A stretch of DNA of 64,000 nt. Origin: Desmodus rotundus. Lineage: Eukaryota > Chordata > Mammalia > Chiroptera > Phyllostomidae. This document shows positions 49,301 to 61,300 of this stretch, piece by piece; positions within the stretch are counted from its first letter, which is position 1; every line of letters starts with the position of its first letter. Where the stretch lies: positions 62,704,239 to 62,768,238 of the forward strand of contig NC_071389.1 of the NCBI RefSeq assembly GCF_022682495.2, in the 5' to 3' direction. The notes beneath the pieces are model-generated. The model was not told where the DNA came from and searched no databases. It saw only the letters and a list, made by a program, of their open reading frames with translations. Position numbers and translations under genes: made by a program.

Positions 49301-52300
49301 TTTAAAAAACAGGCTTTTTAAAAGCTTGTAATACATGAACTTTTGAAAACCAGCAGGAAAACCACAACATCATAACAGAGAAATAGACACAGGAGAAAAA
49401 CAAATACTTCACAAAGGAAGAAATAAAAATGGCCAATAAACAGAAAAGCTCAGACGCACTAGTCATCACAGCGGTACAACTCTGCCCAAGGTGAGGGCCA
49501 CCGATTGCCAGGCGAGGTGGTGTCAGTGGGTCAGGGTTCCCAACGAAGGCTGTCAGAGACGGCACAGGCACAGCCCTGGGAGGCAATTTGGTGACACAAA
49601 TCAAATCTCTAAAAATGTTCCTACTTCTTGATCCAGTAATTTTACATTCAAAAATCCCTTTTAAGGGAAATGATAGAATAAGCTCTATCAGCAATCTATA
49701 AAATATTCAAACTTTTGGATCTGATCATTTAGTGTGGGACCAATCACGCAGCAAACTTGGAAACAGTCAAAATGGTATGTGAAATTTTTATTAATTCACT
49801 GATTTTTAAATAAATAAACTTATTTATTTATTTTTTTTTAGAGAGGGGAAGGGAGGGAGAGGGGAAAAGAAGCGTTGATGGGACTCTGTTGTGGACACTC
49901 AATCCACTGAGCCCCGCCAGCCAGGTCTGAAGTTTTATTTTTAGTACTGACAAGTTGGAGACAAATCAAATTAAATAAATTAAGCTAAATTTATTTTATA
50001 GTATGAGAACATGTAGTTATTAAAATCACATTTTGAAAGAACATATAAATTATAATGGTGTGTTAAAATTGTAATTATGTCAACATACTAAGTTTCTTAA
50101 AAGCACGATGTAAAGTGTTATCTGCCGTGTTGTGCTGCTCCGTAGGGAAGGAAATGCTTCAACATGTCGATGGTAGTTTATTTCTCATTGTGGGACATGC
50201 TTGCTTTCTCTTCTTCATACCTTTTTGTAATTTTCCAAGTTCTCTACAGTGTTCATATATTGTCTATATACTAAAAAATAATATGTCAGGAAAAAGCATT
50301 CCATTTACAATAGCAACAACACTCAAGCATATAATATAAAGAAAAATCTAAAATACCTATGAACATACAAGAACTATGTAAAAACTGTGTGATGGAAACT
50401 AATCAGGAAAAAATGCAGGAAATGTCAGCAAATCTTTTGTGGGAAACAAACGAGGTCTCCCGGTTTTCCAGGAGTGAGGGGCTAGATTAGGAGGTGCCTC
50501 GGGACTTTGATCCCTGATCATTCTAACAGCAACCATAAACGACTTGGCTTTTCTGCTGCATAGAAACAAATTCTTATACCATTTTGGGGACCCCTCAGAT
50601 ACTTTCTGGCAAACAGAAATGACTCTGATGAGAATTAAATAATTTTTTCTATTTAAGGATGTATTTGTTTCTAGAACTATGAGAGGAATTCATTCATGGA
50701 CCAGGTCGTCTGGAGAACTCGACCAGAGTCTAGCCCCTTGAAATGATTACGTTACTTAAACATCCAACCTCAATATATTTTCAGATGTTCAGCAGCTATT
50801 ACTGGTAAAGCTGAAATAAATAAGTGTCAAGGAGGGAGCTGTGTCAGCAAAGCATGCAAGCTTGACAAAGTAACAGGGCTGTATGAAAAAGGATGTGAGT
50901 TTATACCTGATACCCACCAGACAGAGAAGGCTTCTATAATGTTTTCACAAAGTATCAATTCAGTAAGTACCATTTTTTTCTTCACATTTATGAATTTAAA
51001 TGAATTTAATGAGGTTTTATCCCAGATGCTACAGAAGAGGATCAAATTTTAGGAAATCATCACTGAGCAGCTGATTCTGTGAGACAAGCAGGGAGAACAA
51101 AATCAGGGACAAAGTCCTATCTTCCCTTTCTACCTTCTTTAGGTCCATTCCTGCTTCTACATCATCTCCTTCCCACTAGCTTTTAGTTTAAGTGCTTAGA
51201 ATTTCTTCAAATATCCTTAAAGGCAGACAAGTGAAAATGTCTTAAATAAGAAACTTACCCACGGGGATCAGGTGTTTCTTTTAATTAGTTAATAAGAACA
51301 TGATCAAGGATCAAGTAGCCTTTAATTTAATTTTCAGATATCTCTTTTCAGCCTGTGTATTTACTTTTGTTTGTTAAGGGAAATTTTCTATCTTTTTAGG
51401 AGTGTTCGTGCCCATAGGAAGTCTGTACATAGTTTTAATAGCTTTAAATAGTTTTAAAATATTTCTTAATGGTTTTTTAATGACCAACTGGCCATAAGAT
51501 AAACTTGATAAATTATCATTATTAATGCTAAGTGTATACATCAGTGAATTTGCACAAACTAAGATTAAATGCATAAGTTAACTGACTTAAGCGAGGATGC
51601 TTCTTATCTTTCAGTCTCTTACACAGAATAATGTTTTCCTTTCAGAGTAGAGGGTGAAGTAACTTACAAAAGTTGTTGATAACAATGTGGCACAAGCTCC
51701 AAAATGTGATGCACGTGGTCCCCAGGCCCATCCTTCATTCTGGCTTTGCACTCCACTTCCACACTGACTCAGAAATTTCCAAGAGGCTTCCAGATTATAT
51801 GTTTTAAATTAACCCCACAGTTATATTTGATGCACAATGAAGTTTGGAAACCTCTCCCTGGGGTTTTACACAAAAGTTTTCCAGACTCCTTTTGCTAAAA
51901 AGTGGACATGATGATAATATGGAAACACTACCAAACTGATCTAAAAAACGCAAAAAGTGTTTTATAGCTAATGATTATTTTCTAAATTATAGAATCCTAG
52001 ATATTTAAGATTTTTAATTGAATGATAATACTATAAAGTCATTGAGAGGAGGCCCTCAGTTATACTTACTTTGTATATGATGCCTCCTTTTTTAATCCCC
52101 CAAATGCTAGGGATACAAATGCTTAAGGAAGGGGAAGAAACTGTCATTTATTGGCTGTGTTATATTGGCCCTATTGCCTATGTTTTTATGTAATTCTTGC
52201 ATAGTAACTATTGCCATTTTGTGGATTAAAAAACTGATGTGCCTATTGGTTAAGGTTACTCAAAAAACAACAAACTTATATTGAGCTTTTATTATGTGTC

Positions 52301-55300
52301 AGACACCAGACTAGGTTTAGAGGAAGCAAAATTTAAAGACAGGTTTTTGCCAGAGATGGACTTACAGCCCCATAAGTGCACTACCCTGTTAAAGCGCCCT
52401 TACTGAAGCAGCGAGAGGGCACTGTGAGGCCGCAGGGCTGAGTGGGCATTCTTTGGGGGAAAGGTAGAAAATGATATCATTTTGAAAATGAACTTTTGGC
52501 TGAAACGTGAAGGTAAAGTTCACAATACAGAAGAAGGTGGAAAAGGAACTCCTTGACAAAACTGAAATCACGAGCAAAGTCACATCATAGAGGTATAAAA
52601 CAGGGTGGCAAGGCTACTGGTGGGGGAAATCAAAGACTTGGAATGCACATAATTACGGGAGTAAGAAGGAAGATGCCTCTGGCAGTGGTGGTGTGGACCA
52701 ATGGGAGGGGAGCAAGGTGGAAAAGCCGGATAGGAGACCACAGTAGTCTGAGGAGGGGCCACGAGGGCTTGGATGGTAGAGAGTTCATTGGAGAAGGAGA
52801 AAAGATGATGAACTGGAAAGACAGTGAAATGTACCAATTTTGGTTATTTTGTAGCGGGAAGAAGGTAGGGAAGCTCCCAGTTTCCTGAGTTAGATAACTG
52901 GGTGGATAGTGGTGACATCGAGCTACAAAATACATGAGGAGGAGCAGAGTTAGTGGAAAGGTGACAAGGTCCATTATGAACATGTGGAGTTTGAGGAGCC
53001 TGTGGGACACTCAGCTAGATTGTGAAGAAAATTGGAATGCAAGGTGTTGGTAAGTGACTGGGAAGTAAGGCCTTGAGTGGGAGGTGAAAGGCCAGAGAGA
53101 CAAGAGTGTACCAGGAGACAAATGCGGAGGTGCAGGTGTCTTGAAGATAGTGGTGATGGCTCAAATGGCAAATTTGAGAAGTAGGACAGAAGCCAGAAGC
53201 AGGTAAATGGGTGCTGTGGAGCTCTAAGGTTTCAACAAGATTGAAAACATGTTTTGACATAGAAAGTCTGAATTATGACTGTGATTTTTCCCAGCAGTGC
53301 TCTGCAGTGAGTGTAGGATTGAGCTAAAATTATGGATTAGCAAAGCCGACTAGGGAAGAGGGCCAGGGATTAGCATATTTAAAATAAATTATTAAAGATT
53401 TTTTTTAAGATTTTATTTATTTTTTAGAGAGAGGGGAAGGGAAGGAGAAAGAGAGGGAGAGAAACATCAATGTGTGGTTGCCTCTCACACGCCCCCTACT
53501 GGGGACATGGCCCAAAACCCAGGCCTGTGCCCTGACTGGGAATCGAACCAGCAACCCTTTGGTTCACAGACCTGTGCTCAATCCACTGAGCTACACCATC
53601 TAGGGCCAATTATTAAAGATTTTTAACCAGTAGTTTCCCATTATCTATATCATTTTATTGACAACTTCAGGTGGTCGAATTCTGTACAGAAAAAAATCAC
53701 AATAAAGAAGCCCCAAACCTGCAAAACCAAAAGTGCAATCTCAGAAGCACATGGGAAGTGATTAGTGATTCTGATGACTTTAAGAAAACCAATCCTATGA
53801 CGACACAGCCACCGAAACCCACCTTCTCACTGCTGCAGATCGGACAAAGGATCGTGTGTTTAGTCCTCGATAAGTCTGGAAGCATGGCGGTATGTGCAAC
53901 AAGTCGTGATCCTCTGGACGCAGACCTCACGTTTGCATACAGTATAATCCAGCCCACAACTTGGAGCTCCTGGGAATAAACATAACCCGGAGAGTCAGAC
54001 GTTACAACACTAACCGCTACTTTATTCAACAAACATTCAACATCGTCTCATTTGTCAGATTAAATTAGCTTTCAATTTATGAGCAACGATCCAGTGAATT
54101 ACACAGCCTTAACATTTATGCTTCACTGACGATATGTAGGTTCACAGACCCATTACTAAAGCATTGAACTAATATTGAACTAAAGCCTGGTCTAGCTTTA
54201 TCTTTTAGGGCTATTTTTACAAAGGCCCTAAAATTTTACTCCAAAATACTACTAAATAGGAAGGAGAAAACTTCTCCTGTGGAAGGATATACCTTGAGTA
54301 AGCTTGTTGCCATTTACTCTATGTTGAGACAACCACTTCCAAATTCCCTCTAGCCTGTTCTGTGATTAGTCTGACCATCCAAACACAACCTGACTGCTTT
54401 TCTTCTGTTTCTGTGTTCAGAACGGTGACCGCCTGAAACGAATGAATCAAGCAGGCAAACTTTTCCTGCTGCAGACGGTTGAGCAAGGGTCCTGGGTTGG
54501 GATGGTGATGTTTGACAGTGCTGCCTATGTACAAAGTGAACTCATACAGATCAACGGTGGCACGGAAAGGGACGTGCTCATCGGAAAACTACCCACAGCG
54601 ACCGGAGGAGGAACATCCATCTGCACTGGACTTCGATCAGCATTTACTGTGAGACAAGTTCCCCTGCTGTAGTTTGCAATGTTTACAATTTGAGTTTGAG
54701 ATTCCCCTTTTCCAGTGTTTCCATACATGCCTTTTGTCGAGTTGGATTAGGCAACTAAGGGCAGAGCAATAGTTCAAATGATGCAAAGGCAGTGGCCCCC
54801 AGAGCTATTGCTTACTATGCTCTTGTGCTTCCCTACATCAGTGCCTGTATGCTCACGTGTGCCTTTGACCTGTAAGGCACTGTGTTGGGCATTAAGAATG
54901 CCATGAGAGCCCTGGCTGGTGTGGCTCAGTGGGTTGGAGTGTTGTCCTGTAGACCAGAAGGTAGCAGGTTCGATTCACAGGCAGGGCACATACCCATTGC
55001 AGGTTCAATCCCTGAATGGGGCGTGTACCCCAGTTGGGGCGCATACGTGAAGGTAGCGGGCCAATGTTTCTTTCTCGCATCAGTCTCTCTCTCTCTCTCT
55101 CTCTCTCTCCTCCTCCTCCTCCTCCTCCTCCTCTTTCTCCTTTCTCTAAAAGTGATGAAAAATGTTCTCTGGTGAGGATTAAAAAAAAAAAAAAAAAGAA
55201 TACCATGAGGCCCACACCTCCTGTCCCAGAGCTTATAATCTTTTTTTTAATATTGGGGTGATAGTGTACATTAGTCACATAGCCACACAAATAAGTGTAT

Positions 55301-58300
55301 ATTCATAAACTATAATGAGGGCTGTGAAGGAAAGTACACAGGGATATAAAAGAGTATCTTCTATAAGAAAAAAAATGAGCTCTGAGTTAAATTTGAAGCT
55401 TAACACTCCAAATTTCTGGGCATACAAGGACCTCTTTTGGGGCAAGCAAGTGGTTTATTTATTGAAGCAGGAGGCCTTAGGAGCTGTAACTATAATTATG
55501 TGGGGAGTATATCCAAAGATCCCATCTGACCATCCAATCTTGTCATCCCTATACTTAGATATCAATGTCTTGCCATTTTCAATAAAATTAAGTAAAACTT
55601 TCTCTATCTAGTATCTGGGGCCTTGTGCTATAATATAGCCCTCACAATATAGCCCTTACCTACCTTTCCAAGCTTAAGTACCAGGGGCTCTCTTTCAGTT
55701 ATCCGACATTTAAGCAAGTTAGATCACCTGTCCTGGAGAGTGTCTACATCTTTGCCAGGCTAGCCCCCCACTGAGAGTGCTTCTTCCTCCTTCCTGTGTA
55801 CCTCAAATTGCCCTCAAAAGAACCATCAAACCCTACTTCCTGGCATCTTCCTGATCTTTTTAACTGTTTAGACTCTCTCTTTCTGAATCCTATCACCTTT
55901 TTATTTAAAATGTATAGATTTTATGTATATATATAATGTATCTATACATATATATATCTTAAGGCTTCTAGGATTTCCATCTTATTTTCCAATCGTGTGC
56001 TTCACACAAGCAAAACTTCTTTAGTGGAAAGTCTTGTCTTTTTACCTCCCAGGCTACTGGCACAATATCATTTATACTGGAGGTTTTCAGTAAATAAAAT
56101 TGAATTTTTTATTTTTATTTTATTTTTTTATCATTTTTTATTATTGTTTAAATACAGTTGTCCCCATTTTCCCATCACCACAAATAAAATAGAATTATTT
56201 GATTGCACCTGATGCTTAATTGCTCCAAATACAGAATACAATATTCTATATTTATTCAGAAGCTATTTGGCCCATGAAACAAAGATCAGGAGGCTGAAAG
56301 AGGCTTGCCAGTCTAAGGTCTCAGGGTCTCGCCATGTCTTGGGCGGGTCTGCCCTGTGCCTGCTGTGGGTACAGTGCATCGATGGGGCGGTTCCAGATTC
56401 CCCAGCAGCAGCAGAAACACTGAGCTCCTTGTGGGCAGTGGACTCAAACATTATCTCAAATTCAGTCTGCCCCTCTGCCCCTTTCATTCTGCCCTGAAGA
56501 CAGGTCCCTGAAAGTGGTTTCTATTGTGCACACAGTCAGCTGGAAAGCCCCTTTGCCAAGCGCCTGTGTGCATCTGGGTTCTCTTGCCCCTGCCACTCAC
56601 TCAAGCTTTGATTAAAGAAGCAAATGAGGGAGGGAAGCTGACAGTGAAATCCCCGACATAGCCTAAACTCCTGCTGTGCAAAACCCTAAGGGAGAAGACT
56701 AGTTCCAGATGGCCCGGTGGTGAGAGAAGGTCTGGTTCTGTGTTTTCCACTCAGATGGGTGAGAGAGTATGAGGGATACAATTGGAATTTAAATGCTCCT
56801 CGTGTGGGGTGGGAGAAGCTTGTGGGTGACTTCAGGATACTAAAGTAAAAGAGCCTTGAATGCTGAGGCTCTTGGATGCAGTGGCAATCTTGAGAGAGCA
56901 CTCTCCTCAAGATTCCCCCTGGTCCTTGCTAGAGAACCCTGGTCAGGTCTGTCCTGGGCTCCTGGTAGTTGTGTCTGCTGATGTGTGGCCACTGTACTTT
57001 GCTTGTTCTCTCGGCTTGATCAAGATACAGTGGTCCTTTCCTGCTAACTCAGCCCCACCCTGGCTCTCACTGTTAGAGCAGAGCCCTGAGTACACCTACG
57101 TCCTCCATCGAGCCCCCAAGGGAGGCTGCACACCCCTCAGCTTCTACAGCGAGATGACCTGTTCTCTTGCCTGCCAGCTCTCAACTCAGTTGTCTTCTCT
57201 CTCCCCAGTGGTGTATGTGGGAATGTCTGCATGGTTTCCATGACACATGGCTCTGATGGGGAATCCAAATTAAGCTCTTTCTCTTGCCTCTAAGACCCTG
57301 CAGCTTGGTCAGACCAAGGCCATGGCTATGGCTGATAGGCTCCTGGGCTCTGGGGTCATTCACATGGCAAACAGTCACAGTTCTGCCCTTCTTCCTTGTG
57401 TGGCTGCACCCTCTCAAAGTTCAAACAGAGCCAAGCCAATGTCGTCTCTGCTGGCAGCTTTCCTTTCAACCTGCTTCAGATGCCTTCCTTTTCTGAGAGT
57501 CCAGTTCAGAGAGGGGAGGTTACTTAGGCTTGATTTCTTATTGTCCCTGCTTCTGGGTCTTCCTTCCATTCTTTTTAGGGGAAGAGGGGGCTCTTGCCTT
57601 CCTCTTCTTAAATGAATAACACTATTCTTTTATCTAATTTTCCTTTATTATAATCTTATTCAACATTGTCCTCTCTAAATCATATAAACCATGTAGTCTG
57701 TGTTTAGCAAGAATTGTTAAAACATAGGTATCAAAGGACCAATAAGAACTGGGATTAATAGGAATAAAATTGTTTGCTTTAATCATAGGGGATATTAAAA
57801 TTTTTACCAATTCATGTGAGCTTGGTATTGACCAATCTGGACCAATGCCAGACATAAACAGTTGGTGTGGTCAGACTGGTGAATACCATACAAGCTAAAA
57901 TCTGCTATAGGTCTAACATTCCCCAAATATTATCCCCACTCATTGAGGACAGTTTCTGAAGACCTCTGGGGCCCCTGCAAACCTGTGAAGGAGAGATTAT
58001 GTAAAGGAAACCTTCTTTCCCTTATCCCGCTTTATAGAGACCTCTCTGGAGCAGGTTAGCCAAGGGAAAAGACCACATCGAGTTTCATGAATGTTTCTCA
58101 TTTAGAACTGTATCATTTCAAACAGAGAGATATTTGACCATTCCCAGACACTTCTGTTTATTCTCTCTGGGATTCCTCTTGTTCTCTATAAACTCAGTTT
58201 TCGCAAACACTTGGGCTGCCCTGAGTCTGATAACTCATGCTTTGAATTATGTCCTTAGCTCATTAGGAAGAAATATCCAACAGATGGGTCTGAAATTGTG

Positions 58301-61300
58301 CTCCTGACCGATGGGGAGGACCCCACCATAAGCACGTGCTTCAACGAGGTGAAGCAGAGTGGAGCCATCATTCACACAGTCGCTCTGGGGCCCGACGCAG
58401 CGAAAGAACTAGAGGAACTGTCAAAAATGACAGGTGAGGGATGACCTACTGAGTCCCACTGTGCTGTCTTTTCCACTGACTGTGAGCGCCAGTGAACTGG
58501 GGGATAGGGCAAAGGGGGGCAGGGAGAGATAGGGGTAATCTTATTGGCCAAACCACTGCCTTACCCCCAAACATCCATTAGAACCTACTCCATCATTTAT
58601 TTTAGGGCCTTGGTTCTAGGATTAGAGCAGTCTGGAAAAGATGGGGCCAGCATGGCACCCCAATGAGGACTTGGGACACTCTTTCCAGGAACTTTATAAG
58701 GACTGGAAGGAATCTAATAGGTTAGCCAGGAACCACTCACTTCCAGCTGGCAGCTAGCTGAAGAGACCCAGGAAAGACAGAGGACAAGCCACTCACTACA
58801 TAACACCATGATACAAGATCTCTGTTGGCAATAGAAAGTACGAGGCACAAAGAAGGGAAGGAGAAAGGTCCAGAAAGATGATATCTGAGCTGGGACTTTT
58901 AACAAGGAGTAGCAGGGGGAGAGCAAAGGGTCTGCTACCCCACGTGGAAGGTCACTCTGAAAATGTGGAATACAATGCACTTTCTCTGTAGCACATTAAT
59001 ATATTGTGCTTTTAACTCCCATACACAACAGAGGGGTAAAATAGACTCCATGTGTCCCTGGCTTCTTTAGCAGAATACGTGGGCACAATTTATTTTTATT
59101 TCTTTCTTTTACTTAGGGCCAGCATTATGTATATCAAAACTACGCTGAGTTGCTTTCTGAGGCAGCTAAACTGACAGGACTGTCTGCTCCTAATACGAGC
59201 TGTCTTAGGCTGTGTTTCCTGGAAGCAGAGACTGAAACAGGGATTTGGATGCATGTGACTTACAGAGGGAGAGGTGTCAGAAGGGAGGCAGAAAAGTAGG
59301 ATAAGGCAGAGGAAGGAGCCAGGCATGGATAGGACTGAACGCAGAGTCTAGCTGAAGCTTGACTCCAGAGAGGACTCTGGGTCTGGAACTTCATCACAAA
59401 CGTGGTCTGATTCTAAGGCAAGAGGGCTGGCCTTTTGTACCACTGTGTCCATCAGTCAGTGGCTGTGGACTGTCAGGCTGGGCAGAGGGGAGGGAGTCTG
59501 TTATCCCTCTAGCTTGGGTGACCCCTTTTGGTAAGGCAGATCTCTGGAAAGGAGGCAGCTACATGCCATTAGCAGCTAACAGAGCCGCTGAGAAGAGGCG
59601 AGCTTGCCTAAAGAAGGGGATCTAGGGAGGGCACCAACAATGGAATCAAAATACTTTCCTTAGGCTTTGGATGCTATTAATAGTTTAAAAGTGCTGTCAC
59701 ATCAACTCTCTTAGTTACACTTGTTATAAATAGCCCAAGACCACTAGTCTTGGTGTGTCTCATTTTTTATTACATATTGTACTCTTCTATGACTGCTCCT
59801 TGTCAGCTGTCATTTCTTGCTTTTGTCACATGCATAGCTCTTGTGATTTAGGAGAAAACTCAAAAGTTGCCCTTGTTAGGATTAGGTCTAAAATAAGAGT
59901 AAATCAAGAGCTTTAGAATAGGGTTTCATGGATTCTCTCATACGGAAGTGCATAGCTTTTAAAACATGAATTTTATGATATCAGTTCAGGCCTTTCAGAG
60001 ATTCATGGCTGCTTTGCAGATACTTGAAGGAGCTATGCTGACTGAGATGTTGCTGAAGCTACTATTTAGTAAGGTTAAAAAAGTAGTGTCGACTTCTGAG
60101 TTAATCTTGGTACCATTTGATGTTGATCTACTGAGACTTTAATAACACAGTAGAATATTTTATTCTGTGTATTCTGCTACCTTAAGAATGGTGAGAAATG
60201 TAAACACTTGCTTTCTACAAAACATCTTCTGATAATGCAATTTGCTTCGTAGGAGGTTTAAAGACATACGCTTCAGATCAGGCTCAGAACAATGGCCTCA
60301 TTGACGCTTTTGGGTCCCTTTCGTCAGGAAATGGAGCTGTCACCCAGCGTTCCATCCAGGTCAGATTTCTTCCTCCTCAATTTTTTGTGTTCTGAAATGA
60401 CTCTTGCAAAAAGAGTTATTTAATGGAGAGTTTAATGGTTAAAAGTTTTAAGTTCTACATTCTTCTAATAGTGAAGAAAAATTAAATGGAAGTTTCAGGC
60501 TGATATTAAACATTATTCCTAAAATGTAACACTACTCATTTAAAAAGGCAATTATGTTCACTTGTTTGGAAAAAGTACTGACTTCCTCATAAAAAGCAGA
60601 ACATAAAATATAATGGGTCCAAGAACTCTTTCTTAACATCTGTTAACAAGCACCCACAGCAATATAACTGGCTCAGAATTTTCTTCAGAGTAGGTCATCT
60701 CGATACAAATTTTCTGGGACAAGTGTTCAGGGATTACTTGCTTTATGTTTCCATTACCTCAAATCTCTGATACTGGCCAAGATTTTCATATAATGGATGA
60801 AAAGTGCTTTGGACTGTGAAAAGCCCGTGCTGTCAGTCCAGACAGCTGGAGCCTTGTCCTGGGTCTGTCATTAGCTCTGTGACCATGGGCACAGACCTTC
60901 ACTCTTTGGGCCTCAGTTTCTCAGTCAGATATGAACCAGAAAACCTCCATAGGCCCTTCTGATTCTAAAATGTCAAGAAAACCAAATTTTCTTTCAAAAA
61001 TCACATAACTATTAAAAAATAGGACATTTTTAAATGATCTTCTCTAATAGTTGCAAAACTTACATGATTTTTAATCTAGAGAGAGTAAACAATCAGTACT
61101 CATACCTGTGTGAATTGTAACTTTTATTATGAAAGTTTGGATAAGAGTAAAGGAATACATCAAAGCCAAATACTGATAGATTTCAAAACAACAGGCTTTT
61201 TGGTCTACGGACATAGCATTTATTCAGTCAAAGAAGAAAGCAATTATACTCATTTGGGTTATCCTAGTTCAAATTTAGAAAGTTAAACTCAAGAGCCTGT

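Larger units (their letters stand above)
46036..50784 (+). other. CLCA1 intron 4
   Basis: The intron is 4.7 kb: a TG microsatellite near 46257, an antisense L1 end (46930-47215), an unrecognised stretch (47230-47900), an old L1 relic (47940-49780) carrying a Ves SINE, and a deleted Ves at about 49800. Confidence 0.75.
50963..53670 (+). other. CLCA1 intron 5
   Basis: 51000-52550 looks unique and I recognise nothing in it. 52580-53240 is an unclassified ancient repeat, and a Ves SINE lies at 53404-53607, only 63 bases from the exon 6 acceptor. Confidence 0.75.
54649..58258 (+). other. CLCA1 intron 7
   Basis: The intron is 3.6 kb. It contains a Ves SINE (54908-55196), an antisense L1 3' tip (56105-56185) and a relatively GC-rich unclassified block at about 56240-57600. 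Confidence 0.75.

Noticed and set aside
55016..55261. Serine/leucine/proline-rich open frames
   Set aside because: They are produced by the CT and CCT microsatellite within a Ves SINE.
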